Assembly (NCBI GenBank): GCA_013203665.1 | Contig: JABMPU010000066.1 | Span: forward strand, 1-64,000 | Source of the DNA: Armatimonadota bacterium | GTDB taxonomy: Bacteria; Cloacimonadota; Cloacimonadia; Cloacimonadales; TCS61 | Direction: 5' to 3' | DNA: 64,000 nucleotides | In this document: one piece after another, positions 1 through 7,885 of the stretch | Position numbering within the stretch: the first letter of the stretch is position 1 | Layout: each line of letters begins with the position of its first letter | The notes under the pieces: generated by a model | What the model was told of the DNA's origin: nothing | Database searches by the model: none | Seen by the model: only the letters and a program-made list of their open reading frames with translations | Program-made: the position numbers and the translations under genes

Positions 1-1414
1 AGCCGGGATTGTTGCTCCAGGTTGTCCAGTCGTCAGATTGTACTGCTAGATATTCCCCAACTGTGTAAGATTCAAAGTCATCGCCGTAAATCGTTCCGCC
101 TGGAGGTTCCCAGGTAACGATTGCAGTATAGGGATCTACCTGAACATTTTCCGGAGGAGGAAATGGATTAGTAATCAATTCAAGGGTAAAATCGATATTA
201 CCCGTAATTTGACCTTCAATAACAACAACATCAACTACAATTTCATCTTGATATCCTTCTAGAGAAGCTGTTACATCATAAGTCCCAGCATCAATTTCTA
301 TCGAATAATCACCATTAGCATCAGGATTTACAGTTTCAGTTCCGGCTGTAACCGTAACATCTTCTACATTTCCGGTTCCTCCATCTAAAACAACATTTCC
401 TTCAATCCAACCAACAGTAGTTGAAGTTTGTTTTGCCAAAATAATAAAACGAGCATTTACTCCGGAAATTTTTGTTTCAACTATAGTGTTAGTGCGGTCA
501 ATTTCATAAACACCACTTCCATTTGTAACCAGGATATTTCCATTGGGAAGTTCGTATACTCCACGTAATCCACTTACAACATCGTAATAACCGACATAAG
601 TTCCATCACTGGTATACTCATAACAACCACTTGGAGTGCTGAAGGCAGCAACCAATAAATTTCCCGAAGCAGTTTCTGAAACTTGTTCAGGGAAATTGAT
701 TCCTACCACAAGGTTACCAATATAATTTCCCGCATTATCGTATTGATGAACAGCATCACTCGAGCTGGCTGTTACCAAGTAATCATCAAAAGTGGGACGA
801 TATAAAACACAGAAAGGACTATCGAGCCCACCTGCTCCATTTGCAATAAAGTTACCAATATGATTACCGGAAGCATCAAATTCGACGACACAATCGGGAT
901 TAGCACTTGCAGTTCCACTATTGCAGACAAGAATCGAACCGTCTGCTTTCAAATCCCAACCCCGCACATTATCGAGTATTGCATTATTTACACCACCAGC
1001 GGGTGCAAACCAACCCAAGAAATTACCATCCAGATCATACTGAAGAAGCCCATCTGCAAGCTGACCTGAAACAAGAATACTATTTTCATCCGGGTGAAGT
1101 GCTGCCTGGATTGGAGTGGAAAGATTTGTAGGGTCAGAAGGAACAAAATCAGCGTCATAAAGATCACCGGTTTCCGGATCGAATGCCATCACTCTATCAC
1201 CACCAGAATCCGGAATGAGAAGTAATCCATCTTCAGGTAAATCTCTACCTACTTCTCGAATAGTTGTTTTCTTAGTTTGAATTTGTTTTTGATAGGATGA
1301 TTCCTGTTCCCAGCCTTGTTCTTCGTTCAATTCGTCCTGCAAAATTGCAAACGAATAAAACGAGAAAATCATAAAAACCACGACCATGAAAATTTTTGAT
1401 AATTTGTTTCTCAT
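1..1414 (-). CDS. Secreted protein, partial (runs off left edge): NHL/beta-propeller-like N-terminal half plus carboxypeptidase-regulatory-like domain
   Basis: Minus-strand frame open from ATG at 1414 to the window edge; translation starts MRNKLSKIFMVVVFMIFSFYSFAILQDELNEEQ (signal peptide), then repeated 'YDLDGNFLGWF / FDASGNHIGNF / YDNAGNYIGNL' units, then 'GWIEGNVVLDGGTGNVEDVTVTAGTETVNPDANGDYSIEIDAGTYDVTASLEGY'. Absent from the ORF track because it is open at the edge. Confidence 0.75.
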   Translation of the reverse strand, partial: MRNKLSKIFMVVVFMIFSFYSFAILQDELNEEQGWEQESSYQKQIQTKKTTIREVGRDLPEDGLLLIPDSGGDRVMAFDPETGDLYDADFVPSDPTNLSTPIQAALHPDENSILVSGQLADGLLQYDLDGNFLGWFAPAGGVNNAILDNVRGWDLKADGSILVCNSGTASANPDCVVEFDASGNHIGNFIANGAGGLDSPFCVLYRPTFDDYLVTASSSDAVHQYDNAGNYIGNLVVGINFPEQVSETASGNLLVAAFSTPSGCYEYTSDGTYVGYYDVVSGLRGVYELPNGNILVTNGSGVYEIDRTNTIVETKISGVNARFIILAKQTSTTVGWIEGNVVLDGGTGNVEDVTVTAGTETVNPDANGDYSIEIDAGTYDVTASLEGYQDEIVVDVVVIEGQITGNIDFTLELITNPFPPPENVQVDPYTAIVTWEPPGGTIYGDDFESYTVGEYLAVQSDDWTTWSNNPG

Positions 1415-1850
1415 CAGTTCTCCTTTTGTTTTTTTTTTTTACATTTCAATAAGATGTGTAAAAAAGTTTTATGTCAAGTTAAAAATTGATTTTTTTATTG
1501 TTAGTCACTTAATTCTAATATTCTTACAGTATCTGGCAAAAAAATATTTTTAGCAACTAACAAACACCAACAACAACGAACTTTTTGTATTTTTTGTTTG
1601 ATATTGTTTGTTTTGCCTGCCGTGGCGTAGTGTAACAAAGACAGGTTCGCTGCAAATTTTTTTGGTTTCGGTTTATCCGAGTTAGGAAACTAAAATTCAT
1701 TGAAGTTGTCTGTATTCATCTTCGTGACCTTAGTGGCTGAACAGTTGCTCTGAAATTGAAATTTATTTTGATTAGAAATCGTTTGACACTTCAAATGCAT
1801 TTACTAAGTAAGTATTTTAGGATTATCTTTAATTATTATTTGGAGTTTCT

Positions 1851-2885
1851 GTGAAAATAAAAGGCAATAATTATCGTTCAGTTTGGATGGAACATAATTC
1901 TATCAAAATAATCGATCAAACTAAACTGCCTGAAAAATTTGAAATTTTGGAATTAAATAATCTTACTGAAGTATGCGAAGCAATTCTTTCAATGAAAGTG
2001 AGAGGAGCACCTGCAATTGGAGCAGCAGCAGCATTTGGAATTGCTCAAGCAGCTTTCACTTCAGCAGAATCAGAATTTTATACTAATTTGAAAAAAGCGA
2101 AAACTGCTTTACTAAATACAAGACCAACTGCTTTTGATTTATTTTATACGGTGAATAAAGTTTATAACGCAATAATAAAAACCGACAACATCAAAAATGC
2201 CAGAATTTGCGGTTTGAAAGAAGCTCAGAAATTCGCTGATGAAAATGTGGAAGCCTGTATAAAAATCGGTGAATATGGTGAGAAACTAATCAAAAATAAT
2301 TTCAGAATTTTGACTCATTGCAATGCCGGAGCTTTGGCAACAGTTGATTTCGGAACAGCTCTGGCTCCGATTCGAATTGCTCATCAAAACGGAAAGAATA
2401 TTTTTGTATTTGTTGATGAAACCAGACCAAGATTGCAAGGTGCAAAACTTACAGCTTTTGAACTGGCTGAAGAAAACATTCCACATTCAATCATTGCAGA
2501 TAATGCAGCAGGTTATTTCATGCAAAATGGAGAAATTGATATGGTGATAACCGGAGCTGATAGAATCGCAGCAAATGGTGATGCAGCCAATAAAATCGGA
2601 ACTTATGAGAAGGCAGTTCTGGCAAAAGAAAATAACATTCCTTTTTATATTGCTGCACCTTTATCTACTATTGATTTCACCTGTAATTCCGGAGAAGATA
2701 TTCCTATCGAATTTCGTGACGAAGATGAAATTCTGGCTTTTAATGAGATTAGGATCGCTCCTGCTAAAAGCCCTGCAAAAAATCCTGCTTTTGATATAAC
2801 TCCAGCGAAATATATCACAGGAATCATCACAGAAAAAGGTATTTTTAAACCAGATGAAATAATAAATTTGAAAGAGAAAAAATGA
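1851..2885 (+). CDS. mtnA: S-methyl-5-thioribose-1-phosphate isomerase (eIF2B-alpha-like MtnA)
   Basis: 344 aa, GTG start; 'MKVRGAPAIGAAAAFG', 'ILTHCNAGALATVDFGTAL', 'VFVDETRPRLQGAKLTAFEL', 'VITGADRIAANGDAANKIGTY' motifs typical of MtnA. Confidence 0.93.
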   Translation: MKIKGNNYRSVWMEHNSIKIIDQTKLPEKFEILELNNLTEVCEAILSMKVRGAPAIGAAAAFGIAQAAFTSAESEFYTNLKKAKTALLNTRPTAFDLFYTVNKVYNAIIKTDNIKNARICGLKEAQKFADENVEACIKIGEYGEKLIKNNFRILTHCNAGALATVDFGTALAPIRIAHQNGKNIFVFVDETRPRLQGAKLTAFELAEENIPHSIIADNAAGYFMQNGEIDMVITGADRIAANGDAANKIGTYEKAVLAKENNIPFYIAAPLSTIDFTCNSGEDIPIEFRDEDEILAFNEIRIAPAKSPAKNPAFDITPAKYITGIITEKGIFKPDEIINLKEKK

Positions 2886-3538
2886 GTTCACAATATATCG
2901 GAACGAAATTCCAAACTGTTTTCAAAGATAAAAACATAATTAAAAACAAGAACATCTCAATCCTGACAAAATGGTGTAACAAATTTGCAGAATTAGGATT
3001 ATCGCCCAAACTTATTGGAGGATTTGGAGGAAATCTAAGTTACCGAACTGCAAAAGGTTTTATCATCACAGCATCCAGAGTTAATTTGAAAAACCTCTCT
3101 GAAAATGATTTTGTTGAAATAATTGAAGCAGATATTTTATCAAAAAAAGTAGTAGTTAAGGGCACAAATCTGCCTTCCTCAGAATCTCTTCTACACTATT
3201 ATGTTTATTCCCAAAGACCGGAAATTAATGCAGTTTTTCATGGTCATGACGAAAATGTTCTACAAAAATGTAATCAATTAAAATTGCCAATAACCGAACG
3301 CGAACAACCTTACGGTTCGGTTGAATTGATCGAAGAAGTTGGAAAAATTCTGCAAAATTATTTTTATCTTGTTTTGAAAAATCACGGATTTTTATCTTTG
3401 GGAGAAACAATGGACAAAGCTGGAAATCTTGCCCTGCAAATTCATCGTAGCACAGACACCCTGACTGTTACTAATGGGTGCATATTACACTCGACACCAC
3501 TTACTCATTCCGAAGCTTCCGCTTCGGAAACTAAATAG
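2882..3538 (+). CDS. Class II aldolase/adducin family protein (MtnB-like dehydratase or Ald2-like aldolase)
   Basis: ATGA overlap with mtnA stop; 'GGFGGNLSYR', 'LPSSESLLHYYVY', 'AVFHGH', 'VLKNHGFLSLGETMDKA' = class II aldolase Zn/active-site motifs. Confidence 0.85.
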   Translation: MSSQYIGTKFQTVFKDKNIIKNKNISILTKWCNKFAELGLSPKLIGGFGGNLSYRTAKGFIITASRVNLKNLSENDFVEIIEADILSKKVVVKGTNLPSSESLLHYYVYSQRPEINAVFHGHDENVLQKCNQLKLPITEREQPYGSVELIEEVGKILQNYFYLVLKNHGFLSLGETMDKAGNLALQIHRSTDTLTVTNGCILHSTPLTHSEASASETK

Positions 3539-3562
3539 AAGCAGAAACTTCTGAAGTTAGCG

Positions 3563-3594
3563 CCTTCCGATCAGGCAGTTGCCTGATCGGAAGG
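3563..3594. repeat. Perfect 15-bp inverted repeat (ccttccgatcaggca-gt-tgcctgatcggaagg)
   Basis: Direct reading; arms 3563-3577 and 3580-3594. Confidence 0.9.
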
Positions 3595-3674
3595 AGAAAA
3601 TCAATACATCAGGAATTTAATGTACTTATTAGTAAATCATCGTTTCGAGTGAACACTATACACAAGGAGAGAGA

Positions 3675-5999
3675 ATGCTGAACATTGAAATCAAAAATGA
3701 GAAGAAGATAAAAATATTCAATTTAAAAGGAAGATTCGATGGATATGGAGCTTCTTTATTTGATGAAAAAACAGAAACAATAAAAGATGATTTGAAGTTT
3801 TGGATTTTGAATTTTACAAACGTTGTTTTCTTATCCAGTGCAGGAATCAGGTCGTTAATCAAAACCGAGAAATGCTTAAGAAAAATATCCGCTTCTCTCT
3901 ATCTTGCAGGATTAAATTCCGATTTAAAAAAAGTGCTCAAACTCACAGGTCTTTTGCACATGTTCAAAATTTATGATACTCTTCAAGAAGCTCTTGATCT
4001 TATAAATAGAACTACTTCGATAAATGAAACTTTCGCTCAAATCGAGGAGAGAAAATACATTATAAAATGGCTTGAACCTCAAGATTCTTTTTTAGATTTT
4101 TGGGAGATTTCTGATAGTTCCGTTTGTGAATTTAATGCTGACAAACTTATTCCCACAAACTTGAAAGAACTGGAATTCGCCTTTGGAATCGGTGGCATTG
4201 GACATTCCAGAATTCAGGGATTCGAAACTCTTGGTGAGTTTATTTCCACACCTTTTTTTGCGGGTGTTATGCCTGCTGATGAGCACAATCTTTCGGATTT
4301 TATAATTTCTGAAAATCCTTCTGAAACACCTTTTTTTGTCTTTTCCGGAATCGGACTTTCCGGAAAACCGGAAATTATAATTGAATCAGATTCTGAAATC
4401 GAACTGAATAAAATCATATTTGATTATTTCCAAATCATAAAAAAAGAAAATGCTGACTCATTAATTATGGGATTTATAATTTTAGCAGAATCTGAAAATG
4501 TTACTGGTTCATTTTTCAAAACAAAAGAAGATATTCTGACAGAAAAATATCACATTGAAGATTCTAACGAAAAAAAGGGAATACTTCTTATCGGAACTGC
4601 AATTGAGAAAAGTATTCTGAAATTAGCAGTTAACAAGAATTTCCTTCATCAAATCCAGAAATTTCCTCTTGATGAGAACTTTTATTTTCATGGACATTGC
4701 GTAATTCTAAACAAACTCATTCAAACTGAAATTTCTTTGGAACCTCTTACGACTATTAGGCAAAACATCAAACTGGAAAACCTGGAAAAAGTTTTTCATC
4801 TTAACCCTGATACAAAATTGAAAAATGCAAAAACCTGGATTTCTATTCCAAAAAATATTCGTTCGTCAGATGAAAAAAGACTGAAAATCCAAAGTGATTC
4901 TGAATTAAAAAATGACTGGGAAATCATCATCAGAAAGATTTATTCCGAAGCAGGAGAAGTTATTCTTTCCGAACTTCAAGGTGGTTTTACATCCAAAACA
5001 TTCCAGGTAACAAGTTTTGATAAAGATGGCAGAAGGCTTCTACCGACAGTTCTGAAAATCGGCTCGATCAAGGATACGGAAAACGAGGTAAATGCGTACC
5101 ATAATTATGTAATAAAATTCATCTTAAACAACAGCACGACCATTATGGGAACGACCTTTCATGGAGATTTTGGTGGATTGCGATATAATTTTGTCGGCAT
5201 CAATGGACCGGATAGCAAACTAACCTGGCTTACAGATTATTATAAAAAATTGCCTGCTGAAAAGTTAATTCCTATTTTCGATCGGATCTTCACAGATGTT
5301 TTAAAACCGTGGTATGGTCAGCCAAAATGGGAGCTGATTTATCCTTTTAAAGAACATAGTCCATTCGAAATGTTCCCTTCAATTTTTGAATCTTTAGAAA
5401 CCAATCTTGGCATTTCTGCTGACGAAAAAACAATTTTCTGTGAAGAATTGAATACTGAATTACCAAATCCATATCATTTCTTAAAATATGAATATCCCAA
5501 ACAAAAAGAATTTTCCAAACTCTGGTATAAATCCATAACTCATGGTGATTTGAATATGCAGAATATTCTTCTGGATGAAGTTGAAAATATTTATATTATT
5601 GATTTTTCCGAAACAAAAGTTCGTAATATTATCTCTGATTTTGCCAGGTTAGAGCCAATTTTTAAAATCGAAATGACAAAACTGGAAACCGAAACTGATC
5701 TAAAAAATCTTTTGGAATTTGAAGCAGGACTTGCAGATGCGAATTCAATCAAAGATATTCCGAAATTCATTTATCGCGGCAATGATCCAATGGTAAAAAA
5801 AGCTTATAAAATGATCTGTAAAGTTCGTGAATATGCCAATATTGTAACTCTTTTTGATGATGACATTGTTCCCTATTTAATCGCAATTTTAGAGTGGACT
5901 TATCCGATTGTATGTTATGGAAGTGTTGGGCAAATAGAAAAAAAATATGCACTTTATAGTGCAGCTTTGATTTGTAAGAAGATTATGGAGGTAACATAA
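3675..5999 (+). CDS. STAS domain - unassigned middle region - aminoglycoside-phosphotransferase/kinase-like fusion protein
   Basis: N-term 'IKIFNLKGRFDGYGASLFDEKTETIKDDLKFWILNFTNVVFLSSAGIRSLIKTEKCLRKISASLYLAGLNSDLKKVLKLTGLLHMFKIYDTLQEAL' is STAS-like; C-term 'ITHGDLNMQNILLDEVENIYIIDFSETKVRNIISDFARLE' matches the APH-like HGDxxxxN...IDF motif. Confidence 0.75.
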   Translation: MLNIEIKNEKKIKIFNLKGRFDGYGASLFDEKTETIKDDLKFWILNFTNVVFLSSAGIRSLIKTEKCLRKISASLYLAGLNSDLKKVLKLTGLLHMFKIYDTLQEALDLINRTTSINETFAQIEERKYIIKWLEPQDSFLDFWEISDSSVCEFNADKLIPTNLKELEFAFGIGGIGHSRIQGFETLGEFISTPFFAGVMPADEHNLSDFIISENPSETPFFVFSGIGLSGKPEIIIESDSEIELNKIIFDYFQIIKKENADSLIMGFIILAESENVTGSFFKTKEDILTEKYHIEDSNEKKGILLIGTAIEKSILKLAVNKNFLHQIQKFPLDENFYFHGHCVILNKLIQTEISLEPLTTIRQNIKLENLEKVFHLNPDTKLKNAKTWISIPKNIRSSDEKRLKIQSDSELKNDWEIIIRKIYSEAGEVILSELQGGFTSKTFQVTSFDKDGRRLLPTVLKIGSIKDTENEVNAYHNYVIKFILNNSTTIMGTTFHGDFGGLRYNFVGINGPDSKLTWLTDYYKKLPAEKLIPIFDRIFTDVLKPWYGQPKWELIYPFKEHSPFEMFPSIFESLETNLGISADEKTIFCEELNTELPNPYHFLKYEYPKQKEFSKLWYKSITHGDLNMQNILLDEVENIYIIDFSETKVRNIISDFARLEPIFKIEMTKLETETDLKNLLEFEAGLADANSIKDIPKFIYRGNDPMVKKAYKMICKVREYANIVTLFDDDIVPYLIAILEWTYPIVCYGSVGQIEKKYALYSAALICKKIMEVT

Positions 6000-6047
6000 A
6001 CCTCTGGTTTGTGACAATATATTCTCAAAGCAGGAGCTATGGGTTAC
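5991..6047. repeat. 57-bp dispersed element copy 1 (gtaacataaacctctggtttgtga...ctatgggttac)
   Basis: Same length and near-identical ends to 38324-38380; imperfect terminal inverted repeat GTAAC...GTTAC. Confidence 0.8.
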
Positions 6048-7291
6048 ATTAAATCTTTAACCACTTCTGAAACTTTAGCAATAATCTCTTCTTCTCCTTC
6101 AACTTTTCCATCCTGCATCAAAATCTTACCATCACAAATGACTGTATCTATGCAGCTTCGATTAGCAGAATAAACCATATTAGAAATTAAATTGTGATTG
6201 GGAACCAAATTTACATCATTTAAATCTACTAAAATAAAATCTGCTAAAGCTCCTTCTTTGATTTCTTCACAATTCAGGTTAAATATTTTTGCTCCATCTT
6301 TTGTAGCCATCTTATACGCTTCGTTAGCAGACATAATTGTTGTATCGTTGCTTTTTATTTTATGTAATAAAGCTGCAATCTTCATCTCTTCCAACATATC
6401 CAGGTTATTATTGGAAGCACAACCATCTGTTCCTAAAGCGATGGACAAACCAAATTTTTTCAGTTCTTTATAAGGGAAAAAACCGGAACAAAGTTTCATA
6501 TTTGAAGTAGGATTGTGAGCGATTTTCACATTATATTCTTTCAAGATTTGCATTTCTCTTTCATTTACCCAGATCACGTGGGCAGCAAGAACATTTGAAC
6601 TTAATAATCCAATATCCTGTAGATATTCAATGGGTCTTTTCCCATGTTTTTGAATGCAATCTTCAACTTCATTTTGAGTTTCGGAAATATGAATATGAAT
6701 CATAATATTATTTTCTTCTGAAAACTCTTTTGCCCAGATAAGACTTTCCTCTGATACAGTATAAATCGCATGAGGTCCCAAAGCAAAATTGATTCGCTCA
6801 GAATATCTTTTTGTTTCATGATAAAGTTGCTCATTCAAACGGATTTGCTGTTTTGCTTTCTCTTTATCAAAACCATCAATAAATACTGCAGAAACTGCAG
6901 CTCTAATGCCCATTTCTTCTACTGCACGTGCTGTTCCGTGATAATGCCAGTACATATCATTGAAAAAAGTTGTACCGGATTTTATCATTTCCAGGCAGGC
7001 TAATTTCGTCCCCCAAAAAACATCGTTCTCAGTTAATTTTGCTTCAAAAGGCCAGATTTTGTTTTGCAGCCAATCATCCAGAAGCAGATCATCAGCATAA
7101 CCTCGCATCAGAGTCATGGCAGCATGAGTGTGAGCATTGATGAAAGGAGGTAAAGCAACCATATTTTTTCCATCTATTTGATGCTCTGTTTCTTCTTCTA
7201 TATTATCAGCAATTTTTGAGATTTTGTTTCCTTTAATTAAAATATCTTTTTCTTCATTATTATGAACTACCTTTTTTATCAGAATTGTCAT
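6044..7291 (-). CDS. mtaD: Amidohydrolase, 5-methylthioadenosine/S-adenosylhomocysteine (5'-deoxyadenosine) deaminase family
   Basis: 415 aa; 'PPFINAHTHAAMTLMRGYADDLLLDDWL', 'GPHAIYTVSEE', 'HIHISETQNEVED', 'AHNPTSNMKLCSG', 'LGTDGCASNNNLDML'. Confidence 0.88.
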   Translation of the reverse strand: MTILIKKVVHNNEEKDILIKGNKISKIADNIEEETEHQIDGKNMVALPPFINAHTHAAMTLMRGYADDLLLDDWLQNKIWPFEAKLTENDVFWGTKLACLEMIKSGTTFFNDMYWHYHGTARAVEEMGIRAAVSAVFIDGFDKEKAKQQIRLNEQLYHETKRYSERINFALGPHAIYTVSEESLIWAKEFSEENNIMIHIHISETQNEVEDCIQKHGKRPIEYLQDIGLLSSNVLAAHVIWVNEREMQILKEYNVKIAHNPTSNMKLCSGFFPYKELKKFGLSIALGTDGCASNNNLDMLEEMKIAALLHKIKSNDTTIMSANEAYKMATKDGAKIFNLNCEEIKEGALADFILVDLNDVNLVPNHNLISNMVYSANRSCIDTVICDGKILMQDGKVEGEEEIIAKVSEVVKDLM

Positions 7292-7301
7292 TCTTTCTCC
7301 A

Positions 7302-7721
7302 TTATATTTTTAATAGATTTAAACCTGTTTCATTATCATATTCTCTTTCAATACTTCCCTCAACTTTTTCGATTACAACCTCGCAAGTTGCACTCACAAC
7401 CGCTTCATTCAGATGCCCTCCAAAAGTCTTTTGTTTCTCATCAGCCAAATTTATGTGTAGATGAAGATAAACTTCTCCATTCATTATTGAGATGTTTCCA
7501 TTTAAAGAGGTGATTTCATAATCTCCTAAAAGCTCTGTAGTAACGTATTTCTTTTCTTTTGGTTTGAACATTCCTATCCTCGCTCCGCAAACAGCTCCAA
7601 TCCCGGAAATAATCCCAAGTGTGATATTATTTTCTACACAAATTTTCGTTAAGGTTTCAACGATTTTTTCTTCTTTATCTATCCTGATTACAAATCTTTC
7701 ACCGAATCTTTTAAAATTCAT
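7302..7721 (-). CDS. PPC/DUF296 domain protein
   Basis: 139 aa; 'GIISGIGAVCGARIGMF', 'EITSLNGNISIMNGEVYLHLHINLADE...GGHL' typical of PPC (plant and prokaryote conserved) domain. Confidence 0.82.
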   Translation of the reverse strand: MNFKRFGERFVIRIDKEEKIVETLTKICVENNITLGIISGIGAVCGARIGMFKPKEKKYVTTELLGDYEITSLNGNISIMNGEVYLHLHINLADEKQKTFGGHLNEAVVSATCEVVIEKVEGSIEREYDNETGLNLLKI

Positions 7722-7885
7722 TTTTCCTCATTTCTGGATTTTGGATAATTTAAAAAGTTTTTAAAACTAAAAGTTTGTCCAATAGTTTTTATAAAAATGT
7801 GCTTTTATCTGTTTTTTATTTGACAGAAAAGCAGCATTTCAGGGTTTTCCTTCACAAAAATAAATCACAAAATCAGGAGAATAAG

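Noticed and set aside
1600-1850. Possible SAM-responsive riboswitch upstream of mtnA
   Set aside because: Segment resembles dispersed repeat vocabulary (cctgccgtggcgtagtgtaac; cttcgtgaccttagtggc) and I could not fold a SAM-riboswitch core from it.
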